Source: Protula sp. h YS-2021 (taxonomy: Eukaryota; Annelida; Polychaeta; Sabellida; Serpulidae). From it: a DNA stretch of 64,000 nt. The stretch's first letter is position 1. Each line of letters opens with the position of its first letter. A model generated the notes under the pieces. It did no database searches and was not told the DNA's origin. It saw only the letters and a list, made by a program, of their open reading frames with translations. Positions 12,141 through 22,776 of this stretch are shown here, in pieces. Where the stretch lies: positions 59,326,342-59,390,341 of the forward strand of contig OX457027.1 of assembly GCA_949752745.1 (NCBI GenBank), in the 5' to 3' direction. The translations under genes and the position numbers were made by a program.

Positions 12141-13620
12141 AGCAGACGACAACCCTTACTGGCCCGGTCTCGTCTTTTAGGCTTTTACTGGCAGTGCTAC
12201 TGGCTGCGCGAGGGTTTTCGGATCTTTCCACCTTTCGTCCTACAAGGCAGACTTATTTTGAAACACGCAGAGGGCACATACTACGCTGTTAAAAAGACCA
12301 GTTGGAAAATCCCAAACCGTTAATAACATTTTATTTTACACAATCAGATCGAATCTGGGATATAGTAGCTGTGTGGGTATAGGGCTCTAGACAAAATAGC
12401 CCATTTTTCACCCATTAAATAAATAAATAAATAAAATTACCAGAACTAAAAGATTGTTGCCATAAATAACATTTAAAGTATTTTGTAAGAAAAATTATTG
12501 CTGAAAATCATTGTCTAGAGCTTCATATAGGTCTTGAGACATTCTCCTTGTATGACATGACATAACAACTTAGGTCTTGAGACATTCTCATTGCATGACA
12601 TAGCAACTTATTTATAGCATGACATGTTGACTTGTGGGGGTCAAATATTTGTACTCACAGGCTACTGAGTTTCGTAATCGTAATATATTTACACTTGGGG
12701 ATTTGCAAAATCCCCTAGTGTATTGAATTTGTACGAAAACTTTAGCTGCAGCTATGGCAAGTTTTTTTTCGTTTTTTCTTTTTTTAGTTTGTCCGTGGAA
12801 CTAGTCAGAGGCCGTTTGGGCTAGAAAAGACGAAATTTGGATATGATTAACTTTAGTAAGTCTAGTTGATCCTCCTGTATTTGTTTTAAATTCGCTTAAT
12901 TTTTTAATTAAAAAACGACAAAACAAATCGCGAAACAGGCCGCAAGAAGGTGAGAGCTATTGTGCAAAAATTTCACGGCGTTCCGGCTCCATCATTTATT
13001 TTTGATCGCAATTGCATTTATGTGCAATTATTATACGAGAAAATATTTAATTCTTTCGCGAACCACTTTTTATGTTATCCAAGTCGCTATTAATTTCTGC
13101 ACGTGGTTTTTCTTATTAAAAAATAAATGATAGAGTGAATTAAATTTACCGGGCCCTATGATTAACTTTTCGCGTTCCAAAATTAAAAAATTAAATTACA
13201 TGATATAACGCATGTTCAGAAAAACGTTCTTTAAAACACAAGAGGGTTTAATTACGGTGCGCGATAAAATTATGGTATAATTGAAGAGCGCGACCTGAAT
13301 AGTCAAATAACATATGAAATGTAAATGTTGCGCGGCTAAGAAATTGCCGCGAGGCCATTCAAATGAACGCGACGAAAAATAAAATATGCAATATGTACGT
13401 TTTGATGTTTTTGTTCAAATATACCGCCATAGAGTGCAGTAGTTTAAACCGGCAGGAAATCGGCCTCGGTGTATTGATCGCCCAACTCTCAATGAAAGCC
13501 ACACAGCATGCGTGTGCAAGTTTAAGTTGGCTGCAGCATTTTGGTTTTTCCCAATTAATACCATAAAAAATCTGATTATTTACATTTAAAACGGGCGAGT
13601 GGCGTGTAGCTCTGCCTGCC
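12141..13620. other. No gene seen
   Basis: AT-rich with no recognised coding region. A tandem duplication around 12525-12605 repeats GGTCTTGAGACATTCTC and TGACATGAC-like words. Confidence 0.4.
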
Positions 13621-13627
13621 CACCTTC

Positions 13628-13965
13628 ACAGTTAATTTTTGTCTAAACACTTGGCGTCTCCGCCGAGTGGTTGCTAATGTCACTGGTCACCTCTTAATTC
13701 TTATCTAAACACTGGGCGTCTCCGGCAGTTTACTAGCCATCTCCTAATTGTTGTTTAAACACTGGGCGTCTTCGCCGTCGGAATATTGTTTGTTAAATCT
13801 CACTGACCGTCTGTTACTCTTGTCTCTACGGATTAATGCGTGTGTTTTAAAAAGGGGCATCTTAGCTCTCTTATCTCATTCGCAATCTGCAAGCGCAGAA
13901 ATAACAGTTTTTAGCAAAGAAAACTGCCATCCAATCTGCAAGCGCAGAAAGACAACAGTTTTTAA
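13628..13965. repeat. Short direct repeats upstream of the YR retroelement
   Basis: TCTAAACACTGGGCGTCTCC-like boxes occur three times (about 13640, 13703 and 13753). A second motif, AATCTGCAAGCGCAGAAA, occurs twice (about 13881 and 13931), each followed by an ACAGTTTTTA tract. Their position just before the gag-like frame suggests they belong to the leader or terminal repeat region of the retroelement at 14.1-17.7 kb. I could not match them to its 3-prime side. Confidence 0.5.
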
Positions 13966-14098
13966 AAAAAGAAAAAAAAGTAAGAAAAAAAATACTAAAA
14001 AAATATAATAAAAATTAAAGCAGCTACTTAATTTAGGATAAGTGCCGGGATATACAAAGTTAAAACTGCGAAACTTTCGGAATTAAAACTGAATTACG

Positions 14099-15071
14099 AT
14101 GGATGAAGAACACATTGCTAAGGCTGTAAGTGAACTGAAAGCTTGGGCACTTGAAAAACACCTCACTAAGAGTACTGTAGAGGCTTTAGTGAATGAGGAA
14201 TTTCTGTCCGTGGACACAGTCGCGCACATCGATGCAACAGTTTTGAAGGCCCTAAAGCTTTCGATAGGGCAAACCAAAGCCCTCCAGGCAGCGATTAGCC
14301 AAAGCCAAAGCCGACAGGAAAACGGACAGCTAGACAAGGGTGTTGCGCCCCCGAAGCGTCCAGCTCGCCAAATGCTGACCTTGCTACCGAAAAGGACACG
14401 GAACCGGTCATCCTCGCGACCATTCCGAAGACGAGCGATACGGAGATGGCAGCCTTCCTAGAGTCCCTCAAGGACAGACCGACGACCGACAACGACCCGT
14501 GGCTCACCGGCAAGACGCCAGGTAATGTGAAACCATTTTTCGTCCAGGACTTCTGTGGCTCTTTCCTCGGTTCACAGAGCGAAGAATCGGTTCTCTCGAC
14601 GCAGGGCGACGCACGCATCGTCATCTCAACCAGCGGGTGCAGACCCAATCCTGAAGACACCACTCTACAGCAATAGATAAAAGGGCATGGGCGCATCTAT
14701 GAAGCGCTGGGACGTTCCGGACACTTCAAGTCTCAGGAAGATCGGGACGGGTACAACCTGTACGCCATTAAATTCGCCGACATGTGCGACTTCGAGTACC
14801 GGCAGCGCGTACACACAGGTCAGCTCAGGTGGGGGGGGGGGGGGGAGACGACACTTACCTTATGGGAGTGTGCATCTTCTCCTCCGGCTTCCAGGCCTCA
14901 GGACGCAACGACAGCCAACCCCGCCACCCACACCCCCGCATCCGAGCTCAGGTTACCAGGGACCACAACGGGAAGGAGATTTGCCGGAACTTCAATGGCC
15001 GCCGGGGGTGCACCCTCCCAGGCTGCAGGTTTTCACACGTGTGCCTGAAGTGCTTCAGAGATCACCCCTAG
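14099..15071 (+). pseudogene. gag-like region of the YR retrotransposon, frameshifted
   Basis: Probable structural (nucleocapsid-like) protein of the retroelement, inferred from position and zinc-binding residues. The first open frame starts at ATG 14099 and runs 120 codons, with a Glu/Ala/Lys-rich, probably helical start. The frame then shifts twice, continuing at 14446-14676 and 14784-15071. Near the end (about 14975-15065) it encodes a Cys/His cluster with the spacing CRNFNGRRGCTLPGC, then FSHVCLKC and a final His. This resembles zinc-knuckle or CCCH motifs often found at the end of gag-like ORFs in metazoan YR elements. A run of 15 G (14831-14845) is a likely site of one frameshift. Confidence 0.65.
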
Positions 15072-15140
15072 CACACTCACGCCTAGCAACCAGACGTCTC
15101 TAACCCGCTTGCTGAAAAAATCACGACCTGGGAACGATTA

Positions 15141-16732
15141 TTGTGTTCAGATAGCGACAAATGCTTCATTTTAAACGGCATAAAGAATGGTTTCGACATC
15201 GTAAACACCAACACCCAGTCTATTGAACCTTCCGAAGCCCCAAATAGTCGATCTGCGGAACTCACATACAGAGATTTAGTCGAAACCGAGGTAAAGAAAG
15301 AACTCTCCCTGGGAAGATACAAAATTGCTCTTGAAAAACCGGTAATTATCTCCCCGCTATCAGCCGTGCCTAAGGACAAGACGGTATCCGCCTCATTCAT
15401 GATTGTTCCAAACCGGACGGAAACTCAGTCAACAGCTTCGCCTGCCCGGACAAGCACAAATTTACGTCTGTGGACACTGCGGTCAGCTTGACCAAACAAG
15501 GGTCATTCATGGGCGAGGTGGACATCAAATCGGCATATAGGCACGTGCCTTTAAGCGCTTTTTCACAGCAGTTTACAGGTTTGAAATGGAAATTCAAGGG
15601 TGATAAACAGCACACATACCTGGTAGACACTAGACTCCCCTTTGGTGCGTCCCTCAGTGTCGGCATCTTTCACCGCATAACACAGAGTGTGTGCCGCATG
15701 CTTAGCCGAAAAGGTATTAAGGCGGTGATCTGCTACCTTGACGACTTCTTTATCACTTCGGACACCTGCGAAGATACCCAGTCAGCGATGGACTATCTCC
15801 TTGACACCCTCATTTCCCTCGGCTTCTCCATTAATTGGAGCAAATGCGTATACCCGACTCAGTGCCTCACGTTTTTGGGTGTGTTAATCGATACCATTAA
15901 CTGTAAACTCTCCATCCCTCGCGATAAACTAGAGGATGCGCAAAACACCTTACGCGAATGGTCCGTTTGCAAGCACAAACGCGTTACAAAACGGGACATC
16001 CAGAGCTTGCTTGGGAAACTAAACTGGATCGCCCGAGTAGTTCGTGTCATACGCCCAGCCATGCGCCGCCTCATCTTGCTGATGACGTCACTGCGCCACC
16101 CCTACTTCCGCGTCCGTATTTCCGCTGATACACGCCGCGATATCGCTACGCTAAATCGCTTATGCAGCTCATTCAACGGCACGTGCCATTTCATTCTCGA
16201 AAGGTCTTTGCCTGATCCTGCATACCTCGTGACGGACAGCAGCTCCGCCGCTGCTGGAGCAGCCCTGGTCCGCGGGACCCTCGCTTTAAACTGGCTCTAT
16301 TGCAATTGGCACGTCGATGCTCCGCCCTTCGAAAAACACCACATTAATGTTAAAGAGCTGGCCGCTGTACACCTTGCCCTGAAACGCTGGAAGACCATCT
16401 ATACAGGACGCAAAATTAGGGTTTTCACCGACAATATGGTAACGCTCCATGCCCTCAATAACGGCTCTATACGGAACACTGCGGCATCGGACATTCTTAT
16501 TGATATCATGTTAATATGTGTTAAGTATAATATAAGTATTAACGCGGCGTTCATAAACACGCGACAGAATAAACTAGCTGACAGTCTATCAAGATTGAGC
16601 AATTTAACGCATGCCACCTACGCATTCGCGCACGTGCCATTATCTGACCTTCGTAATCACATGTCTCACGCCACAATGCGCTTCCTGTTTCAGGAGTGGT
16701 CAGGGAAACAGCGCTACTGGATATGCAGGTAG
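15141..16732 (+). pseudogene. Reverse transcriptase-RNase H of the YR retrotransposon, one frameshift
   Basis: Copies element RNA into DNA and degrades the RNA strand. The N-terminal part is in one frame (15141 to about 15385) and the rest in another (open 15470-16732, 420 codons). A one-base slip near 15385 separates them. Visible motifs are the RT motif A region GEVDIKSAYRHVPL, the active site YLDD (Tyr at nucleotide 15734) and the FLGVLID region. RNase H acidic residues follow in VTDSSSAAAG, NVKELAAVHLAL, VFTDNMVTLHAL and NKLADSLSRL. The 3-prime end overlaps the start of the YR frame by 37 bases, typical of compact retroelements. Confidence 0.85.
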
Positions 16733-17682
16733 AACAGCTGCATTCGGCTGTTTATTCCGACAACACCCATGCCGCCTACTCCACCCACATCAAGGCTTTC
16801 CTCTCGTTTTGCGCGTTTTTTCGCTGTCGACCTGTCCCCGTCGACACAGACACCCTGTTACGCTACGCGTGTTTCCTGGGCCGCACCCTAAAGCCTCACT
16901 CCGTCAAGTGCTACCTGTCCGCGATCCGCTTCTTACATTTGGAATACGACCACCCGAATCCGACGGAGGACAATTACCGCCTTAAGACACTACTAAAAGG
17001 GTTAGAGGCCAAACGTGGCACCCCACCAAAGAAAAAAACTCACGTTGTCACTGGATATTCTAGCTCAATTCCTCCACGTACTGGACCTCGACCGGTCACT
17101 TGACATGTGCTTCTGGGCGGCTTGCTTAGTTGTTTTTTTTCACATTTTTCAGGAAATCCACCCTACTCACACGTTCACAGGATAGTCATGACTGTCGCAG
17201 AGACTTGTGCCGTCGCGACGTGACCTTCATCGCCGACGGGGCCCTCGTTCACGTTAAACACACGAAGACCATGCCATCAACTGGTCGTCCAACTGCCCCG
17301 TATCCCCGACTCCGCACTTTGCCCAGTTTATGCCCTAGGTCGCCTCCTGACCACTACCAAATCCCCTGAGGACTCCCCTTTGTTCTCATTTAGGCGCGAA
17401 GACGCCCTGGTCACACTCTCCCATGCGACTTTCGGCGCGTTGCGTAACCTCCAGAGTATCGGCCTGGATGACACCCAGTTCAGTGGCCATAGCCTCCGCC
17501 GAGCTGGGGCCAGCTTCGCCCTGGCATGTGGTCTCCCCTCTGAGGTCATCAAATCACAGGGAGACTGGAAATCGGACGCCTACCTCCGATACACGGACGT
17601 CCCTCTCGGCTTGCGCCTGGAATGCTCCCGTGTCCTTGGAAGAAACGCCGCAAAAATTCCAACCAACCCCAAGAATACTTAA
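16696..17682 (+). pseudogene. Tyrosine recombinase (integrase) of the YR retrotransposon, frameshifted
   Basis: Would integrate a circular DNA intermediate, replacing the DDE integrase of LTR elements. An N-terminal core-binding segment (open 16696-17103) contains YSDNTHAAYSTHIKAFLSF and a SVKCYLSAIRFLH helix. The frame is lost near 17035 at an A-rich run, regained, and lost again near 17130 at a T9 run. The catalytic domain continues at 17130-17369 with FFRKS, which would carry the first active-site Arg. It ends at 17380-17682 with HSLRRAGASFA (His-x-x-Arg) and GDWKSDAYLRYTDV (Trp and nucleophilic Tyr). All catalytic residues are visible but in different frames, so the gene is dead. Confidence 0.82.
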
Positions 17683-17698
17683 TCTACAATACTTTTCG

Positions 17699-17816
17699 GT
17701 TTGGGTAGTTTGGGACAAAGTTATTTCAACACCTACTCAAGGTTTTGAAAATGTTGCTATGTTTTGTTGCTATTCGCGAACTTTATGCTATTAAAGAAAT
17801 GACTACCCAAACCACT
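17699..17816. repeat. Inverted repeat 3-prime of the YR retrotransposon
   Basis: GGTTTGGGTAGTTT near 17699 is complemented by ACTACCCAAACC near 17803. The two could pair around a ~90-base loop. It lies directly after the recombinase stop and may mark the element's 3-prime untranslated or terminal region. Confidence 0.45.
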
Positions 17817-17844
17817 CTATGTTTTTATTTAGCAGCGTGTTAGA

Positions 17845-17912
17845 GACAAAAAAAAGGAGCGCGCCTAGCATAATCGAACCCAGATTTAATTGCTAATGTT
17901 ACAAGGCGCGCG
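17845..17912 (-). other. Possible tRNA-like / pol III relic
   Basis: Read on the minus strand, GCGCGCC near 17908 pairs with GGCGCGC near 17862. Between them is a B-box-like GGTTCGATT, and a run of eight T follows. The whole is too short (about 52 bases) for a normal tRNA and has no D-arm, so at most it is a degenerate SINE or tRNA remnant. Confidence 0.2.
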
Positions 17913-18024
17913 CTAAAGAAGTTTTAAAGAGTGATGAAATTTGGCTCACTGATGGAGGATGATGAGACGCCGTGAAATCCACATTTTATGAAAACAACCT
18001 TACAGAACGATTGGCATCTTCGAC

Positions 18025-18770
18025 CATGGTCAATTCAAAATCCGCAAGTGGGCCACTATCTCGAAAACGGTTAGAGACAGCGATTTCGAGCTTATTTTCC
18101 ACCCTTTGGGCCTAAAAGACGATAGGTAAGAGGTACCTCGGTGACCTTGACTTCCTCGAACATGGCAGTGGCGGATCCAAGGTGGGGGGGGGGGGGGAGG
18201 GGGGTTGGGGTTGTAAATCCCTAAATCCGAAAAATAGACCCCCAACTGGCTTAGGGGCGCGCGCATGCCCTACTTCCACTCTAGCCCAAGTTGAACCCCT
18301 TCTTGCCTGAAAGCTGTATCCTCCACTGCATGGGAAAATTCAAAGACGGAAGTTAACCATTATCTCGAAAGCGGTCAGAGATAGAGCGATTTTGAGCTTA
18401 TCCTCGACCCCTTTGGGCCTAAAAGACGATATATAAGAGGTAAGTCATTGACCTTGACCTCATCGGACATGGTCAAAGTAAAAAACCGGAAGTTGACCAT
18501 TATCTCGAAAACGGTTAGAGATAGAGCGATTTTGAGCTTAATTTTGACCTTTTGGGCCTAAAAGATGATAGGTAAGAGATACTTCGGCGACCTTGACCTC
18601 CTCGGTCGTGGTCAAATCCAAAAAACGGAAGTTGATCATTATCTTGAAAACGGTTAGAGATAGAACAATTTTAAGCTTATTTTCGACCCGTTGGGCCTAA
18701 AAGACAATATGTAAGAGGTGCCTCAGTGACCTTGACATGGTCAAAGTAAAAAGACGATATGTAAGGGGTC
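18025..18770. repeat. Tandem array, ~140-bp unit (TCGAAAACGGTTAGAGA family)
   Basis: The box TCTCGAAAACGGTTAGAGA recurs at about 18061, 18365, 18505 and 18644 with 139-140-base spacing for the last three. Each unit continues with GAGCTTATTTTCGACCC, TTGGGCCTAAAAGACGATA and ACCTTGACCTCCTCGG. A G14 run (18184-18197) interrupts the first interval. The same unit in the opposite orientation occurs at 58.7-58.99 kb. Confidence 0.8.
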
Positions 18771-18914
18771 AAGAGTTTACAATCGTATTTTTTGTGACCC
18801 CCAAGTGTAATTTTCGCTACTCGGTAGCGAAAACGGTCTAGTTTGAATTGCGTCTAAATCTCGCTTCCTTAGTTTAAAAAAAATGCAATATAAAATTATG
18901 ACACTCATATTCCC

Positions 18915-19510
18915 AGTAAACATTGTAACGTGTATCCAACGTCGATTTGAGATTGGGACGTCGACCAGACCAAACCACAACCATAACTCTGGTTGAATTC
19001 TTGTTGTGATTGGTCGCGACCACAGATAAACATCTAACCAGCGTCTTGACGCAACATTAAATATACGTTTGGATAAGTAACGCTGTTTAGACTTTGCTTT
19101 TGGTCTCAACCAAACGCCACTTTCTCAGACGTCTAATCAACGTCTTTTGTGCAACGTTGAAAGCGCGCCCGAAAATCGGACTCACAACCGAAAAACAATC
19201 TCCTTGTGTTATTGGTCGCCGGAAATAATAGCCATGACAAGTCACTTCCAAAATTAACCACAACGAGGATGAAAAATATGAAAATTTTGAGAGCGCGCAC
19301 GTTTTTCGCACCTACGTTTGAAAAATATTCAGGGAAATCGACTTCATACGTAACCTGCGTGATCGGATGACCCAAGGGAAGAATGCTGTAATGGAGGGAT
19401 GACCACACTATGATTCTGGCTGTCAAGATTATTAATGTACTGACATCTATGTCTTTCCAATACTGTTCCAAGGTCACAATGTTGACTGAGTTGACAAAAA
19501 ATGTGAACAA
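18915..19510. repeat. ACGTT-rich interspersed repeat, copy 2
   Basis: The copy begins near TTCCCAGTAAACATTG. It contains many CAACGTC, GACGTCTAATCAACG and TTGGTCGCGACC words. The reverse-complement orientation is seen at 57985-58430, which ends AATGTTTATTGGGA. No protein-coding potential is recognised; open frames on the minus strand (18777-19513) are chance. Confidence 0.6.
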
Positions 19511-19714
19511 CACCTTTTGAACTGAGACGTTATTTAGTATTGTCTTGTATGAGAGCGTTATTGATCACAAGTCACACTGTTTATCGTGATGTATTGCTTG
19601 AGAGCATTTTGAAACTCTGTTTCATTGAGTGCTCTTGTGCAGAGTGGACTTCTATTGTTTTATAATTATTAGTAATAGACGTATAAGTAGTGCAGTAAGC
19701 GTGGTAGAAGTAAA

Positions 19715-19895
19715 GCATTGTTATTATTAGTAATAGTAGTGACAAGCAGTAGTACAAGCAATAGCAGTAGCTGTAGTACCAGTAGTAGTAATAATAATAG
19801 TACTCGAAGTCGCATTATTTTTATTATTATAGGTCATGGCAGTGGTGGTAGTGGTATTAGTAATAGTAGCAGTGTAGTAGTATTAGAAGTTATAC
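19715..19895. repeat. TAG/AGT-type trinucleotide microsatellite
   Basis: Imperfect TAG, AGC and ATT trinucleotides, similar in style to the 1.1-1.7 kb block. The open frame 19718-20086 is a by-product. Confidence 0.75.
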
Positions 19896-21015
19896 CACAT
19901 GCAACTCTCTCCCAACCAGTCAGTGTCTCCCAAAAGGGGAGTGGGGGGTTGGGGAGGTGGGGAGGTGGGATTACATTCTCACTGAAAAGCCAAATTTGTT
20001 ATTCACTGTCACTGATAAAAATGCCGCCAATTTTTGCGCCATTTAAAAAATATAGCAGGGGAGAGCGATATTTAAAACTTTTCTAGCTGTAAAAATATCC
20101 AATGAAATCAACCAGGAGAATGGCCTGCATTACTTATTTCTGTAACCGGAAAATGCCAGCATGGATCACACTTGGTGAAGTAGCATTTGGCACATTCTTT
20201 CATCCCTCGAACAAATTCTTCTGTCGTTCCCTTGATAGATGGGACAACAGTTGTCCTCACCACAACAGTGTTTTTAAGTAATATAAATAACCTCGGTGAT
20301 AGGATGATTCACTTACCTGGCTGATAGCAATGACTGCCTCAGATAACCGTCCATCCGTTTAATGCTCCATCTGTTTATTTGTTATTTTTTTCTACACAAA
20401 GTTTAGTCACATAAAAAATACGAAGCCAACGCAATGTTTTGGGGTGGCTTTAGAATGGGGAGGGAGGCCGGGGGGCGGCTGATTTCCGAAATATTACATG
20501 GACCAAACATTGTTCTAGCAGCACCTATTATTTAAATTCAAAGGTCTATTACATAAAATAAATAACTTGAAATCAGAATATCTAAAGTTAATTTTATAAA
20601 CTTGATGATCGAAATTTTTAAAAAGAAATATTTCTCTCATAGATGAGATATAACAACGGGAATACGTACATAATGGGCACGCATGTAGGTGAACATACGG
20701 ACGCTTGGTGACTCTTCCCCCCCCCCCCCCGCTCCCAACCCCACCCTGACCCTGCTCCCATTTTGCTATCGCGCCATCTGTTGTGCCAGAATCTGATTCC
20801 GTCATGTGGTTGCCACTAGCAGGTTCTTGTCATTGTTCTACTCTGACAAACAAGCGACCACAATCTGGCATCGCGCCAAAATGCTGTTATCCCGCGGCCA
20901 AAGTTCCTTCTGTGACATTTTTGTTCAGTGGCGGGCGAAGGCTAATTTCCCAGAAGAATTTTAGAAGAAAAAAAAACAACAAAGATGGAGTAACCGAAGC
21001 AAAACTGGAATTAAA
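19896..21015. other. No gene seen
   Basis: No recognised coding region or element. It contains G- and C-rich homopolymer runs, including C14 at 20717-20730. Confidence 0.4.
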
Positions 21016-21019
21016 ACCA

Positions 21020-21020
<1 letters not shown>

Positions 21021-21097
<77 letters not shown>
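21021..21097. repeat. (AAT)n microsatellite
   Basis: About 25 uninterrupted AAT/TAA units. It creates poly-Asn, poly-Leu and poly-Ile open frames that are not genes. Confidence 0.97.
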
Positions 21098-21322
21098 GCG
21101 ACGAAAACAAACACGGAGTTCTGTGGAAATGTCTACATGGGTATATTCATGATCTATTATTGAAAAATAATTTTTAAATCGATAAGCATTTTTATGTACA
21201 TTGAAGCCATCAGCAACGACGGTTTTCAACATTCAGCAAACTGTGAAATAAATTGCTTCTCGAATACGAGGGAATTTCTAGAAGGAACCGCAATGAATTG
21301 CGTTGCTAGTATGCCGATTATC

Positions 21323-21542
21323 CTAACGTTTTATTTCGTAAAACGTGCTTTTACGAGTAAAAGCGCAATTCGCGTTCTCCACTTTTAGATGGGTTTCCCT
21401 TTAGGATTTATTCTTTCACGCAAATAAAAACAAACTTTTTGTGCCTGCAGAATAGCCTATCCCGCCATCCATCCATCAACCAATCAAAATGAGGGAATCC
21501 TCTGGTATTTCGTCATGATTGACAATGGGCATTCCCTTTAAG
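21323..21542 (-). repeat. Right inverted terminal repeat of DIRS copy A
   Basis: The outer 52 bases (21323-21374) are specific to the right end. The inner 168 bases (21375-21542) are shared, inverted, with the left repeat at 29190-29356. The outer tip has two adjacent hairpin-forming stretches, ACGTTTTA/TAAAACGT and GCTTTTAC/GTAAAAGC. The shared part contains a CCAATCA box. Confidence 0.9.
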
Positions 21543-21604
21543 CCCCACTCGGTGGTTGAAAAACGCACCCAGGCTTGTTGAGGGTGGATGGGAGGGAGAG
21601 TAGG

Positions 21605-21719
21605 CTAAAAGTCGAGAACGCGAATTGCGCTTTTACTCGTAAAAGCACGTTTTACGAAATAAAACGTTAGTTTTACTTCGCAAAAGCTTTGAATTCGCTT
21701 ATCTCCACTTTTAGATGGG
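21605..21719 (-). repeat. Internal complementary region (ICR) of DIRS copy A
   Basis: On the plus strand, 21605-21670 is the complement of the outer right tip and 21671-21719 repeats the outer left tip. They are joined directly at AAAACGTTAG|TTTTACTTCG. This is the junction expected if the two element ends were ligated into a circle. In the accepted DIRS model such a region templates circle closure. Confidence 0.9.
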
Positions 21720-22111
21720 ACTTAAGTCCGGAGCAGGGGAGCCTGCCATTCTGTACTGCTTCACAAAAAGGTTGCGAATTGTGCTAGATACGTAAAAACT
21801 CATCGGAAGATGTGAAAATGAACCGTAGTTGAAGACTGAATAAAAATGCTAACTACGTTCCACTTCTTTTAATGTTTTCCAAAAGTCTGGGATGGGGGGA
21901 ACACTCCCAGTCCCATAACAATCATCGTGGGATACGACCCCATGGGAACAGAATGTTGAGATCTGACACATGTAAGTCAAGTATATCAAATACATAAGAG
22001 TGGTTACTGCCATCCCCCTCCTTCCGCCCACTGGATGGATCCCAACCTCACACTCTCAATATCGAGGTTACCAGGAATAATTTCAAACCGTCGATACTTT
22101 GACAATACGAT

Positions 22112-22132
22112 CGTAAATCTCGGAGATTTACG
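22112..22132. repeat. Short hairpin in the 3-prime region of copy A
   Basis: Nine-base arms CGTAAATCT and AGATTTACG surround a three-base loop. The same hairpin occurs at 36970-36990 in copy B, so it is a conserved part of the family. Confidence 0.7.
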
Positions 22133-22776
22133 TAAATAAACTTAATACTGCTAGGGAGTGCGCCTGCAGTATTTACAATTAGATAACATGCTGAACTGAC
22201 GTTAGACTAAAGCAAATGATAAGGTCCAAATGCCCGAAGCAAAGAACACAATATAAATTGAAGGTTTTTCCCGCAAAACCTACAAAATACGACTAGATAT
22301 TCTTTTAGATTCTAATACTGATAGAATTTAAACTTAAAAAGTGAAAAACTTTCACTATTATACGAATTCCCGTGTCTTGGGCCAATTACGGGCCCATGGG
22401 AACAATGGGCATGGTCATCATGGACCGATCCCCTAGTTACCGGAGGTGGCACGGGATCACGGGAACCGTAGGTACCGTGCACGCCCCCCCCCTCTTTTCT
22501 GACCTTAGGGTTCGAAAAGAGGATGATGGCAGGTAGCTGGGTATTAGGACCACGATGACCCTGCCCGCACAAGATAAAATACCTTTACCCTGGAAACATT
22601 CTAGAGCTTAAAACTAACGTCCATGCAAGTGAAAATATCAGTTCCGTGGTGAATTAAAAACACTTGCTTAACTGTACTCGAGGTACGATAACAAAGTCTG
22701 AGAGCATCACTGATTCTTGCCCATGAACCCATTGTTGTGCCCCTGGGGAATCCCCCTTTCTGCTTGCCCTTGCCTT

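Larger units (their letters stand above)
14099..17682 (+). mobile_element. Decayed tyrosine-recombinase retrotransposon (DIRS order; Ngaro/PAT- or DIRS-like)
   Basis: A gag-like region, RT plus RNase H and a tyrosine recombinase follow each other on the plus strand, the gene order of YR retrotransposons. This family is clearly different from the pair at 21-38 kb: its RT, RNase H and YR sequences are not close to theirs. Several frameshifts and a 15-base G run show that the copy is dead. Terminal repeats were not recognised, so true ends lie outside the given range, probably between 13.6 and 17.9 kb. Confidence 0.8.

Noticed and set aside
12687..18810. A 6-kb element bounded by TTACACTTGGGG and CCCCAAGTGTAA
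   Set aside because: The matching ends are only about 12 bases, neighbouring sequence does not match, and a third occurrence near 58995 has a different context.
20783..21163. Poly-Asn open frame
   Set aside because: Translation of the (AAT)n microsatellite.
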